Assembly: GCA_013285915.1 (NCBI GenBank)
Contig: JABDGS010000008.1
Span: forward strand, 1 to 64,000
Length of the DNA stretch: 64,000 nucleotides
Direction of reading: 5' to 3'
Source: Bacteroidota bacterium
GTDB taxonomy: Bacteria > Bacteroidota > Bacteroidia > Chitinophagales > Chitinophagaceae
Positions 26,138 through 35,900 of this stretch are shown piece after piece. The stretch's first letter is position 1. Each line of letters opens with the position of its first letter. Under the pieces are notes generated by a model. That model had not been told where the DNA came from, searched no databases, and worked only from the letters and a program-made list of their open reading frames with translations. A program made the position numbers and the translations under genes.

Positions 26138-26212
26138 TGTAGTTGCTTTAGTGTTTTATAACAACAAACAAAGTAATCTATCCCCATAAAAGCGTGGTAG
26201 CATAAAAATATT

Positions 26213-28993
26213 TTAAAACCGCATAAACCTTTCAATACCGCCTACCTTACCTACCTTGCTGCCCTGCAGGTTTCTAAAGTTGTAGGTAAATGTTAGCATA
26301 AAATACCGGCGCAGCACATTAACCTGTGTGTTTACATTATAATTTTCGGTAGTGTATTTTGTAATGGCAAGGTTTTGATTAAACAGGTCGCTTACTGAAA
26401 ATTTTAGCTGAGCTGCATTGTCTTTAAGAAACAAATAATTCACAGCGGTATTTACTACGGTAACATCTGGTGTTATGCCGCCAATAATGCCGGTATTGCT
26501 GCGGTAGTTCAGCGATTCCTCCCAAACAAAATGCCTGGGCCAGCGCAGCACAAGCTCTGCTATAACGGCATTTGTTTGAAAAGCAACATCGCTGAACTGG
26601 TTGTTATTGTATGCCGTTTTGTTAAATGAGTGCTGGTAATTCAATGTCCACTCAATAACATCTTTCCAGTTTAAGGTGGCATTTAGTAAAGGTGCAATAC
26701 CCGTTGTTTGCATTAACGACCTGTTGCCGTTTACCATTATGTAATTTCTGTTGTACGATAAATTGTAGCCGCTCCCTAAACTTCCCCTTAGCACAGTGCT
26801 GAATTTCTTCTGTTTGTTAAAATGAAAGTTGTTGTTGAATGCAGCGGTACCATTGGCATTATACGGGTGTGTTATTTCAGCACCATTTGTATTTACCGTT
26901 TTACTTACATAAACAGCGTTTTGATAAATAGCGCCATTAACAAAAAAACCCACAAACAAACCTTTATGCGGGTTAAACTTGCTTAACGACAAATTAATAT
27001 TATGCGTTATTAACGATTTAAGTGCCGGGTTACCTTCTCTTATATACAGCGGGTTGCTGTTATCTGGCACCGGTTGCAGGTACGATACACCAACAGGCGT
27101 TACATCCACATTATAACCAAAGCTGAAAATGTTTGCATTAACAACCAGCCCGGGGAACAGGTAATTTTCATGTTGCCTGATGACGTCTGTTGATTTTTGA
27201 AAGTTGTTGCTTACATCAATATGTGTATAATTAAGCGTGAAGGCAACGTATAGATTTTGGCTAACATAATTAATACCTGGACTTATGGTGTTTTTAAGCA
27301 ATTGCTGGTTTACCCTGTCGCTCAGCTTAATGTTCGGCACATCATATTTAGCTGATGCATTGTTATAATCATAACTATACAACTGGTCGGTGTTGTTATA
27401 ATAAGTTCCGTTATACCCGGTGCGGAACCTGAACTTTGCCGAAATGGGGTCAGTATAAATAGCGCTTATTAATGCATTGTTTGATGTTAGGTGCGTAGCC
27501 CTTAGCTGCTGCAGTACAGACGAGTCCTGGGGATTGTAAAATACGCTGTTGGCCTTGTCAGTTTCATCATCATTTGTTCTGCCAATGTTAACCGTGTTTG
27601 AAATGTTCAGCGTACGCCCCTTTTTCCTGAATGTTTTAAACAACAGTAATGTATGTGTATAGTTAATATCATTTATTGTTTCACCAGCACTGCTTACATT
27701 TCTGTTTAAAATTTTTGCACCGTTTTGTGTAAAGCTTTGGCTGTTTTCTTTGTTATTTTCATCAGACACAATAAGCCCCGGCCTGAAATCAATGCGCAGG
27801 GTTGAATCAATTTTCCCCTTCAGCACAAAAGCAAAACGGTGGCTGTTAATTACTGGTTGCCTTTTTAAGGCTGCAGTTGTTTGCAATGTGGTATCGCTAA
27901 AAAATTGCTGCTGTACTGTCTGCTGATCAACAACCGTGTTAACATGACCGTAAAAGTATTGCGAGTTAAGTATCAACCCATTTTTAAACACATTATTCAA
28001 GTTAAAACCTGCTCCACCGCTTGCAGTAATACCCTGGTTGTTGCCGCCAAATGTTAGCCCGTTAACCGAGGCTGTACCGGCATGCGACACTTCTATGTTT
28101 CCTCCTCCCCTGTCAAATCCGCCTAAACTTCTTAGATCATCTAAGCCAAAGGCCGCCCTGTTTAAGTTGTTGGCATAGCCCAATAAACTTATTTGAAAAG
28201 TGTCTTTAAAAATATTGGCAATACCACCTGCTTCATAACGCCCGTCTGAGCCCGCACCGCCATAGCTCTTACCAAACCATCCTTTTTTAATAGCCTTTCT
28301 CAGCTTTAAATTTATTATCTGCCCTAAAGCGGCCTTCGGCTTATCGGGGTTCATCTCTGCTTCATCTTTGTCGTCTGTAACCTGTACTTTGTCTATAATG
28401 TTCGCGGGTAAATTTCTCGTTGCCATGCGTGGGTCACCGCCAAAAAATTCTTTGCCATCAACAAGTATCCTGGTAACGCTTCTGCCGTTTACAGTAATAT
28501 TACCTGCGGCATCAACTTCAACACCAGGTAGCTTTTTCAAAAGGTCTTCCACAAAAGCGGTGGGCAATGTTTTAAATGCCGATGCATTAAATTCAATAGT
28601 GTCTTTGCGAATGTTTATTGGTGGCCGCTCTGCAGAAACTTCTATTGCTTGTAAAGCATTGGCATCGGGCTGCAGAACTGCATCTATATTTAAAGTATGC
28701 TGCGCATTATTAAGCTCAACAACTTTCCTGTACACGCTGTAACCTGCATACGTAACAAGCACCCTGAAAGGCTTGTTAACAGGCAGCTTGGGTAAAGTAA
28801 ATTTTCCAGAATCGTCACTCAACCTGAATTTAATTACCGTTGTATCCATTGTAAAAACGGTAATGGTCGCAAGCGGCAATGGCTTTTTTGTAATTGCGTC
28901 CATAACACGTCCGTTAACTGTTCCGGTATTATCGTCCTGCGAATACGCATTAAATGAAAGTACAGTTACTAATATCAGTAAGCAGCAGCGCAT
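26213..28993 (-). CDS. TonB-dependent outer-membrane receptor (CarboxypepD_reg + barrel)
   Basis: A 926-residue outer-membrane protein. It has a signal peptide (MRCCLLILVTVLSFNAYSQ), an N-terminal carboxypeptidase-regulatory-like domain about 25-105 (GTVNGRVMDAITKKPLPLATITVF), a plug about 115-230 (VEDLLKKLPGVEVDAAGNITV, RILVDGKEFFGGDPR, IIDKVQVTDDKDEAE) and a C-terminal barrel of the OMP_b-brl type ending in Phe. There is no SusD partner next to it. A LytS kinase and LytTR regulator start in the opposite direction within about 220 bp, making them the probable regulators. The ligand, which may be a peptide, glycan or siderophore, cannot be told. Confidence 0.9.
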   Translation of the reverse strand: MRCCLLILVTVLSFNAYSQDDNTGTVNGRVMDAITKKPLPLATITVFTMDTTVIKFRLSDDSGKFTLPKLPVNKPFRVLVTYAGYSVYRKVVELNNAQHTLNIDAVLQPDANALQAIEVSAERPPINIRKDTIEFNASAFKTLPTAFVEDLLKKLPGVEVDAAGNITVNGRSVTRILVDGKEFFGGDPRMATRNLPANIIDKVQVTDDKDEAEMNPDKPKAALGQIINLKLRKAIKKGWFGKSYGGAGSDGRYEAGGIANIFKDTFQISLLGYANNLNRAAFGLDDLRSLGGFDRGGGNIEVSHAGTASVNGLTFGGNNQGITASGGAGFNLNNVFKNGLILNSQYFYGHVNTVVDQQTVQQQFFSDTTLQTTAALKRQPVINSHRFAFVLKGKIDSTLRIDFRPGLIVSDENNKENSQSFTQNGAKILNRNVSSAGETINDINYTHTLLLFKTFRKKGRTLNISNTVNIGRTNDDETDKANSVFYNPQDSSVLQQLRATHLTSNNALISAIYTDPISAKFRFRTGYNGTYYNNTDQLYSYDYNNASAKYDVPNIKLSDRVNQQLLKNTISPGINYVSQNLYVAFTLNYTHIDVSNNFQKSTDVIRQHENYLFPGLVVNANIFSFGYNVDVTPVGVSYLQPVPDNSNPLYIREGNPALKSLITHNINLSLSKFNPHKGLFVGFFVNGAIYQNAVYVSKTVNTNGAEITHPYNANGTAAFNNNFHFNKQKKFSTVLRGSLGSGYNLSYNRNYIMVNGNRSLMQTTGIAPLLNATLNWKDVIEWTLNYQHSFNKTAYNNNQFSDVAFQTNAVIAELVLRWPRHFVWEESLNYRSNTGIIGGITPDVTVVNTAVNYLFLKDNAAQLKFSVSDLFNQNLAITKYTTENYNVNTQVNVLRRYFMLTFTYNFRNLQGSKVGKVGGIERFMRF

Positions 28994-29208
28994 AGTAGTT
29001 GGCTTTGGTAATAAAATACAAGTATATAACGGTTGTTAATTGATTTACAGGTGGTGGTACTGGCCATCACTAAATTGTTATGACGGTGGCGAAATATGTT
29101 TTTTATCCCTGCATTGCAGGTTTCGGCTGTTTTGTACCAGCTTTTTGGCATTTGCAACCATTTACACAAAAGCGCAGCAGTTATACCCCGAATTTTATAT
29201 ATTTAAAA

Positions 29209-30291
29209 ATGGCAGCTAACATTAATGTAAGGTTTGTTATAAAGGTGCTGTTGGTTGTGCTGTTAATAAGCATAAACGGCTTTGTATTTTTTGGTTTTCA
29301 GCACCAGGTTAATTGGTCAGACGCAACCAAGGGAGCAGGCAATCAAAATTTATTGCTGCTGGTGTTTGCAATACATATTGCGCTGCAGTTGGTGTTTGGA
29401 TATGTATTATTATACAAAGTTTTCAGCCGCTCCCAACCGCTAAAAAAAGGTGCAAAGCTAATAGTAACCTTAACAGGCCTGCTTTTACTTTTTTATATTG
29501 CCGACAATATTATCACAGGCCATTTTTTAGCAATAGTTTATCACCACAAAACTGTGTTCGCCCACTCGCCTCGCTGGATCATTTCTTTTGTACTCTATGC
29601 TTTTACTTTAATAATCGCAGTATCATATCGTTTAGGGGCAAGGGCTTATGCAGGTGAGAAACAAAAGCAGTTATTAATTGAAAACCAGCTATCAACCGAA
29701 CTAAATTTCTTAAAGGCACAGATTGATCCGCACTTCCTTTTTAATTCGCTTAATAATTTATTCTTTCTTGCACAGCAACAAAATAATGCAGCGTTAATGA
29801 ATGGTATTGCAAAACTGTCTGACCTGATGAAGTTTTCATTATACGAAACCAACCGGCCATTTATTGAGCTTGAAAAAGAAATTGAGTATATTAAAAATTT
29901 TATAGGCCTTGCTCAATTAAGATATAAAGAAAAGGAAATAGAAACCAGTTTAACCATAACCGGCGATGTAAAAGGTGTCTGCATTGCTCCAATGATCTTT
30001 TTACCCTTTGTTGAAAATGCTTTTAAATATTCATTCGATTTCGAGAACCCTTCTTACATTAATATTCAAATAAATGTTGACAATAAAATAGTTTTGTTTA
30101 CATGCAAAAACCGGGCGAATACGGCCTTAAAACAACCTTCCGCCTCCGCAAAAGGCGTAGGTCTTAAAAATGTAAAGCGCCGGCTTGAATTAATTTATGG
30201 CAACAGCCATACATTAACATTGCAGGAGAAAGAGGAAGTATTTACTGTACATCTGCAAATTAATACCGATGATAAGCTGCATTATAATTGA
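29209..30291 (+). CDS. LytS-type sensor histidine kinase
   Basis: A 360-residue kinase from ATG 29209; an in-frame Met at 29080 adds a segment unlike a kinase start. Four predicted membrane helices come first (VIKVLLVVLLISINGFVFFGF; LLLVFAIHIALQLVFGYVLLY; IVTLTGLLLLFYIADNIITG; WIISFVLYAFTLIIAVSYRLG). The PF06580-type kinase core follows: FLKAQIDPHFLFNSLNNLFF with phospho-acceptor His about 175, and PFVENAFKYSFDFE as the HATPase N box. No periplasmic sensory domain, so signal detection is likely in the membrane. The regulator gene overlaps its end by 23 bp. Confidence 0.9.
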   Translation: MAANINVRFVIKVLLVVLLISINGFVFFGFQHQVNWSDATKGAGNQNLLLLVFAIHIALQLVFGYVLLYKVFSRSQPLKKGAKLIVTLTGLLLLFYIADNIITGHFLAIVYHHKTVFAHSPRWIISFVLYAFTLIIAVSYRLGARAYAGEKQKQLLIENQLSTELNFLKAQIDPHFLFNSLNNLFFLAQQQNNAALMNGIAKLSDLMKFSLYETNRPFIELEKEIEYIKNFIGLAQLRYKEKEIETSLTITGDVKGVCIAPMIFLPFVENAFKYSFDFENPSYINIQINVDNKIVLFTCKNRANTALKQPSASAKGVGLKNVKRRLELIYGNSHTLTLQEKEEVFTVHLQINTDDKLHYN

Positions 30292-30970
30292 TGATGAACC
30301 AAATGCAATAGAGATATTAAAAACTTATTTGCAAAATATTTCATCGGTTAAGCTGGTGGAATGTTTTCGCAACCCGGTAAAAGCATTAAATTACCTGCTT
30401 GTTAAACAGGTTGATCTTATCTTTCTTGATATAAATATGCCGGGTATGTCTGGCATTGATATTATAAGATCGTTGCATTATAAACCGGCAGTAATATTTA
30501 CTACTGCCTACATGGAATATGGGGCGCAAAGCTATGACTACAATGCTGTTGATTACCTTGTAAAACCTATAATACAGGAGCGTTTTATTAAAGCCATAAA
30601 CAAAGCAATGGCACTGCTAATACCAGTAACTAAGGGCGAAGCCACTATAATTGAAAGCGATCATGTTTTTCTAAAAAGCGGTACAGAACATATTAAAGTG
30701 CAATTGGCTGATATAATAATGGTTGAAAAAAAGGAAAACTACCTGTGTTATGTAACCCCCGATGCAAAAATTCTTGTGCGTGGCAATATGCAGGATGTTC
30801 AGGGCTTTCTTCCTTCATCAAAATTTTTGCGGGTACACAAGTCGTATATAGTTGGGCTGCTGCACATAACAAAAATAGACAGCAATTCCATTTTTATTGG
30901 TTCATATCACATCCCCATCAGTGACCCATATAAATCTCAAATTCAAAAAATTTTACAGCCAAAAAAATAA
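30269..30970 (+). CDS. LytTR-family response regulator
   Basis: A 233-residue regulator whose start overlaps the kinase gene by 23 bp, a translational-coupling arrangement. The receiver has DDE (8-10), phospho-acceptor Asp54 (LIFLDINMPGMSG) and the Lys in VDYLVKPI. The LytTR domain spans about 125-230 (HVFLKSGTEHIKVQLADIIMVEKKENYLCYVT, FLRVHKSYIVGLLHI). Position next to a TonB-dependent receptor transcribed away from the pair suggests it controls that receptor. Gap 30971-31205 holds repeat family B only. Confidence 0.92.
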   Translation: MISCIIIDDEPNAIEILKTYLQNISSVKLVECFRNPVKALNYLLVKQVDLIFLDINMPGMSGIDIIRSLHYKPAVIFTTAYMEYGAQSYDYNAVDYLVKPIIQERFIKAINKAMALLIPVTKGEATIIESDHVFLKSGTEHIKVQLADIIMVEKKENYLCYVTPDAKILVRGNMQDVQGFLPSSKFLRVHKSYIVGLLHITKIDSNSIFIGSYHIPISDPYKSQIQKILQPKK

Positions 30971-31050
30971 GGCAGAGTTAGTTTTAGCGCTTTTCGGATT
31001 TCTAATAAAAGCTATCCCGGAATATCGGAACGAAGTTTCGGGCCACGACT

Positions 31051-31108
31051 GGCATTTGAAAAACCATAGCTGAAGTGAGTGACACAACCACAGTTCACCA
31101 AAGCTATG
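31051..31108. repeat. intergenic repeat family B, copy 2
   Basis: GGCATTTGAAAAACCATAGC, then TGAAGTGAGTGACAC and ACAGTTCACCAAAGCTATG. It matches 23073-23164 without the loop insertion. CATAGCT and AGCTATG pair here, where copy 1 has CACAGCC and GGCTATG, so pairing is kept despite base changes. Confidence 0.7.
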
Positions 31109-31205
31109 CAGCTCACACCCATAAAACCTTCTTCCTTTGCGCCTTCGCGCCTTTGCGTGAACCTAACCGGCATGCCCGAAGGGTATGTGCAACCGTCTCC
31201 CGCTA

Positions 31206-33092
31206 TTATATTGCCTCATGCCCTGTGCCATCCTTAGTAACCTTTATATTAAAAGGCGGTGCTTTGTAGTTTTTATCCAAATAATCAGTGGGTATAGTTG
31301 AACCATTGCCGTCCCTTGCAGCCCGGTAATGCGGCGACATTATTTCTATACCTGCTTCATTGCAGCAATCCTGTATATTCTGGTGCAGTTGCGAGTAAAT
31401 GCCAGACTGCCTGTTTGCCTCTTTCGTATGGGCATTTAGCTGGTACGAAACATAAAAATCGTCAAGGCTTGTTTGCAGCACAAATGGCATGGGGTCATTC
31501 AAAATAAATTCAGTACGCAGCCCCGCGTTTATCAATGCCTTGTGCACATCTCGCCAGGGCACATCGTAGCCAATAGTTACAGTGGTGTGTAATATAACGC
31601 CTTTGTCGGCCGGTTTTGTATTGCTTGAGTAGTTAATGGTGCTGCCTGATAAAACAGTTGAGTTGGGTATGGTAATATCTTCATTTTTGCTGGTACGTAT
31701 TCTTGTAACAAGCATGGTTTTTTCTATTACATCGCCTGTTATATCACCAATTTTTATACGGTCGCCTATTTTAAACGGGCGCATATAAGTTATCACCATA
31801 CCCGCTACCATGTTGGCAATGGCGTTTGACGAGCCTAATGAAAGTATTACACCAACAAAAACCGATACCCCCTGGAACGCGACAGATTTACTGCCCGGCA
31901 GGTACGGAAATATCAGCACGATCATAAATGCATACAGCAAAAATTTTACAATATTAAAAGTGGGTTGTGCCCAATCTGCATGAAAACCGCTTAAAGTAAT
32001 GTTTCCTTTTTCAATTTCATCTACAAAATATCTAAATCCTTTTATGGTGTACCTGAAAATAAAATAAATAACAAGTATGGTAAATAAATTTGGAAGGAAA
32101 TGAAATACACCGGCCATTGCAGACCTTGCCGGGGTTAATATCCAGCCTAATAGTATATCTGTCCATGCTTTGGTTTCAGGAAATACGCTAAACAGCAACG
32201 GTAATGAAAGGTATACTATTAAAATAAGCAGTATTATCCGCAGCACATTGCTTACCTGCAATTCTATTAACTGCAACTGCTCGGCACTTAGTATTTTTAT
32301 TTTTCTAATAGTTAAGCCGCCAACATATTTGTGTGTGCCTGTTTTGCGAAAATTAATTACCAGTTTAAACAGCTTGTTTACAAAAAACACCAGTATGCTT
32401 AAGCTTAATATTATAAGGCACACCAAACCAATGCGCCTTAGCCAGCTTTTCAGGCTGTTTGCATCTCTTTCGGCAGCTATATTTTTTTTAATTTTTGCAA
32501 CATAATCACTGGTCAGTTGCTTTGGGTCTGCGCCAAGCCACAGGGCATCCATTCCCGTAACTGTCAAAATAAGTGTTTCATTATTATACAAAACATCAAA
32601 CCCATTCTCTGTTTCATTTATTTTCAGCGAATCGGCGTTATAAAACGGCGCATTGTATAATTTTTTAATTCTTTCATTTATTGCCTGCGCCCTCTCACGC
32701 GGGCTAAATGATCCAACTTTTGTGTAAATAAAAAACAGGGTATCCGTAAACGGTACTACTGCAAAACCGGTTGCGTTCTTTTTAAGCTCCGCAATTTTCA
32801 GTAACTGTTGAGCCTTATGTATGGAGTCGGTTGTAACAAACAGCCTTAACCTGTCTTCAAGTTCTTTTGTTTTTTGCTTGTCGCCGGTTGCTAATTGCAG
32901 TTCATTTTGTAACTGTGCTTTCATTAACGAATCTAATTGTTGCTGCTGGCGTTGCTGTTGCAGTAAATTTTCTATGTTGCGGCGCAGGCTATCGGTTTGC
33001 AGGCTGTCAACCGCGTTCTTGTTTTGCGCGAATAGTGTTGGGGCAGCAAAGCACGCTGCAATTAAAATAACTACAAATTTTAGCTTATTCAT
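31206..33092 (-). CDS. MscS-family mechanosensitive channel
   Basis: A 628-residue inner-membrane channel of the large MscS type. It has a signal peptide (MNKLKFVVILIAACFAAPTLFAQ), a periplasmic Gln-rich coiled coil (about 35-75) and an alpha/beta periplasmic region to about 205. Membrane helices follow from about 215 on (LVCLIILSLSILVFFVNKLF; VLRIILLILIVYLSLPLLF; FLPNLFTILVIYFIFRY; IVKFLLYAFMIVLIFPYL). The pore-lining helix is GVILSLGSSNAIANMVAGMVITYMRPF and the beta domain is IGDRIKIGDITGDVIEKTMLVTRIRT. Releases solutes on hypo-osmotic shock. The long N-terminal extension is like that of YbiO/MscK-type members. Confidence 0.92.
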   Translation of the reverse strand: MNKLKFVVILIAACFAAPTLFAQNKNAVDSLQTDSLRRNIENLLQQQRQQQQLDSLMKAQLQNELQLATGDKQKTKELEDRLRLFVTTDSIHKAQQLLKIAELKKNATGFAVVPFTDTLFFIYTKVGSFSPRERAQAINERIKKLYNAPFYNADSLKINETENGFDVLYNNETLILTVTGMDALWLGADPKQLTSDYVAKIKKNIAAERDANSLKSWLRRIGLVCLIILSLSILVFFVNKLFKLVINFRKTGTHKYVGGLTIRKIKILSAEQLQLIELQVSNVLRIILLILIVYLSLPLLFSVFPETKAWTDILLGWILTPARSAMAGVFHFLPNLFTILVIYFIFRYTIKGFRYFVDEIEKGNITLSGFHADWAQPTFNIVKFLLYAFMIVLIFPYLPGSKSVAFQGVSVFVGVILSLGSSNAIANMVAGMVITYMRPFKIGDRIKIGDITGDVIEKTMLVTRIRTSKNEDITIPNSTVLSGSTINYSSNTKPADKGVILHTTVTIGYDVPWRDVHKALINAGLRTEFILNDPMPFVLQTSLDDFYVSYQLNAHTKEANRQSGIYSQLHQNIQDCCNEAGIEIMSPHYRAARDGNGSTIPTDYLDKNYKAPPFNIKVTKDGTGHEAI

Positions 33093-33252
33093 TTTTTGGT
33101 TGCTGGCTTGTTAACCGGCCTTTAAAAGGCGCCCGTAAATATACTAAACGCGTACTTATAACCTGCTATACATTCGGTAGTTTTAATAGCGGGTGTATAA
33201 CTGTATTTTACACGCAGTGCAAAACACCGGGCTTTATATAAAACCTTGTTAT

Positions 33253-35646
33253 TTAGTTATTTTCCGTATTCTCCACCGGCGGTGGCGTAAAAGCAGGCTT
33301 CTTTTCTTCGGTGTGGTTTATACCAAAATTGTAGCGTATGGTAATGCCGCAGCGGCGGCTGTCCTGCAGGCGTGTACCATCCACAGTTATGCCCTGCTGC
33401 TGTATACGAAAGATGGATTTATTGGTATGAAGCAGATCATTCCCCGAAACAATAATACTTAGCTTTTTATGCATCAGGTTTTTGGTTGCGCTAAGGTTAA
33501 GCTGCCCCATGGTTTTTAATTCGTTAAACAGGCGAAAGCCGTTCACCAGCATCCAGCCATTCAGGTTAAAGCTGAGCGTTGGTGTGGCCTTAAACTGGTG
33601 TCCGGTAAAAAATGTCCAGCTTGCACGGCTGTAATCTAATGGTGCATTGTTGTATTGTCCGGTATAATGCACATAGTTAAACTGCACACCGGCATACATA
33701 AAATATTTGTGGCCGCCCGGCACACCACCAAACAGGCGCCAGTATATTTCGCGGTAGCTGCCCAGGTTATCATAAGTGCGAAATGCAATTTTGCTGGTAT
33801 CGTTTTGATAAGTTACCATGCTGAACACATCTTTGGTGCGGTTTATACCAATTGCAAAAACCGGGAAGTCATTATACGTAGCATTCACTTCGTAATTAGT
33901 AGTAAACTGCGGCTGCAGGTGCGGGTTACCGCTATTATAGGTAAACTGGTCAACAAACTGCGGGGATGGGTTTAGCTGCTCATAGCCAGGCCTTGTAATA
34001 CTCCGGCGTAAAACTACATTACCCACAAGCGGGTAGCCGAATACACTAAACAGGTTCTTTTTAATATACAGGTATGGAAAAAGGTCTGTGCGTTTAATGG
34101 AAAAAGGAATACCAACCGGCACAGTTTGGTGGCCCGATATATCCGTATACTCAAGCCGCAGCCCTGCTTTAAATGTATAACCGTGGTACAGTTTTGACAG
34201 TTGTGTATAAGCCGACCCTATATTTTCATCATAATTAAAAGTGTTCGTTTTAAAACTGTCCAATTGTTTTACCTGCCCTGTTTGCTGGTAATACAAAGCC
34301 ATATTGTCATTGGCGGCACTGCTGAATTTTAGTCCCGTTTCCAAAACGTAATCGTGCTTCATTCTCAGCGAGAGGTCACTCTTAAAACTTACAGCATTTG
34401 CCTTACTGTTCGTGTTGCCATTGCCATATAATAATAAGCCCTGCGGCAAAACCTGCTGCTGCGTGTAGGTTTGCATGTTAGTGTTATGGCTGTACACATA
34501 ATCCAGTTCATTATCCCACTCACTGCCTGCGGAATCAATCTTATATTTCGCAAAAACAGTATTATTCAATACCAGCGAATTACCACCGCTGTTTATGGGG
34601 CTTTGTGTTTCAAAAAAAGCATCCTGTGTATTGCTTATAGTGTTATAGGTACTGGCAAAATTGGTGTTATGTGTAGCGGTAACACGAACGTCATAACTCA
34701 AGTCGAATTTGTTGCTAAAAGCAACACCAATACCGCCACTGGCATAATTTGTTACAGGCGCATATTTGGTAAGCGACCTTTGCATCAGCAATGTATCAGC
34801 TTTTATTATGCGGGTTGATTGTATGTCGTCAAAATAATGGCGGCGTGTGTATTGATACGAGAGGTATGAGCGCATTTTACCCACGCTCCTGTTTAATGTT
34901 ATTCCCGCCGTTGTGTTATTATATACCCCCTGGTCAATCCTTACATTGGCACTGCCCGATGTACCTACCTGCACACCTTTTTTCAACACAATATTTACAA
35001 TGCCGCCATTGTTGGCAGCATCATACCGTGCCGAGGGCGTGCGTATAATCTCAATCCGGCTAACGCTGCCGGCAGGCAGGCTTTTTAGCAACGCAGCAAT
35101 ATCATCTGTGCTCATGTGTTGTTGCACACCGTTTATATAAATAGCCGCGGGGGCAGAGCTGTTAAGGTAAACATTCCCGTCCTGGTCAAGCACTACGCCG
35201 GGCACTTTTTCCAATACCTCGTATGCGTTGGTGCTGGTTGTAGCTAATTGCTCGGCATCAACCAGTGTTTTATCATCTTCCTGCCGCATTAACGGCTTTG
35301 TTGCTGTAACTGTTACATCGTTTAGTTTTCCAAAAGATGATCTTAGCACAAAGCTTACGTTTATTGGCCTGCTGCCAGCAGTAATGGTTTTATACTGTTC
35401 TTCATAACCCACAGCAACAATATAAATACGATATGTGCTGTTGGCCCGCACATGCAGCGTGTTTATGGGCTTGCTTATTATGGTTTGCAGCAATGTACTA
35501 TCAGGCCAGGAATAAAGCTGTATGGTTGCACCGGCAACGGTGTCTTTGCCAATGGTTGACAAATTAACCCGAACAGGTACTGTTTGGGCTTTAATAACAT
35601 TACACATTAAAACAAGAAAAGACAATGCCAATAATTGTTGCCGCAT
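33253..35646 (-). CDS. TonB-dependent / outer-membrane beta-barrel family receptor
   Basis: A 797-residue outer-membrane protein. A signal peptide (MRQQLLALSFLVLMCNVIKAQ) is followed by an N-terminal beta sandwich at 22-105, a plug about 108-225 (EVLEKVPGVVLDQDGNVYLN, AIYINGVQQHMSTDDIAALL, IEIIRTPSARYDAANNGGIVNIVLKKG) and a barrel of the OMP_b-brl_3 type. After the last barrel strands (CGITIRYNFGINHTEEKKP) the chain ends in an unusual Pro-rich acidic tail (FTPPPVENTENN), so it does not finish in the usual terminal aromatic. No SusD-like partner. Monocistronic as far as can be seen. Confidence 0.88.
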   Translation of the reverse strand: MRQQLLALSFLVLMCNVIKAQTVPVRVNLSTIGKDTVAGATIQLYSWPDSTLLQTIISKPINTLHVRANSTYRIYIVAVGYEEQYKTITAGSRPINVSFVLRSSFGKLNDVTVTATKPLMRQEDDKTLVDAEQLATTSTNAYEVLEKVPGVVLDQDGNVYLNSSAPAAIYINGVQQHMSTDDIAALLKSLPAGSVSRIEIIRTPSARYDAANNGGIVNIVLKKGVQVGTSGSANVRIDQGVYNNTTAGITLNRSVGKMRSYLSYQYTRRHYFDDIQSTRIIKADTLLMQRSLTKYAPVTNYASGGIGVAFSNKFDLSYDVRVTATHNTNFASTYNTISNTQDAFFETQSPINSGGNSLVLNNTVFAKYKIDSAGSEWDNELDYVYSHNTNMQTYTQQQVLPQGLLLYGNGNTNSKANAVSFKSDLSLRMKHDYVLETGLKFSSAANDNMALYYQQTGQVKQLDSFKTNTFNYDENIGSAYTQLSKLYHGYTFKAGLRLEYTDISGHQTVPVGIPFSIKRTDLFPYLYIKKNLFSVFGYPLVGNVVLRRSITRPGYEQLNPSPQFVDQFTYNSGNPHLQPQFTTNYEVNATYNDFPVFAIGINRTKDVFSMVTYQNDTSKIAFRTYDNLGSYREIYWRLFGGVPGGHKYFMYAGVQFNYVHYTGQYNNAPLDYSRASWTFFTGHQFKATPTLSFNLNGWMLVNGFRLFNELKTMGQLNLSATKNLMHKKLSIIVSGNDLLHTNKSIFRIQQQGITVDGTRLQDSRRCGITIRYNFGINHTEEKKPAFTPPPVENTENN

Positions 35647-35654
35647 ACTGGCTG

Positions 35655-35662
35655 CAAAGGTA
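35655..35662 (-). promoter_or_regulatory. putative -7 box of the receptor gene
   Basis: TACCTTTG on the minus strand (CAAAGGTA on plus) matches TAnnTTTG. It is only 8 bp before the ATG at 35646, so the transcript would be nearly leaderless. Confidence 0.35.
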
Positions 35663-35900
35663 CAAGTTTGCGCTGCTGCATGTTTTGCAACATGTTAAAA
35701 ATATCCCTTTTGTTACCGGCAGCAGTATTTCATAGCATCTTCGTTGCTACGCAAGCTCTTTAGCTGCTGTGCAGGTGTCGTCTTTTTAAAACCTGGTAGC
35801 CAAAAGCCATATTTAATTTCACCGGACTATCTAACTAAAAAATCTTTCCTGCCCATTCAAATAAATACAGACCTTTAGCGTCCCTTTAAAATTACATTAC

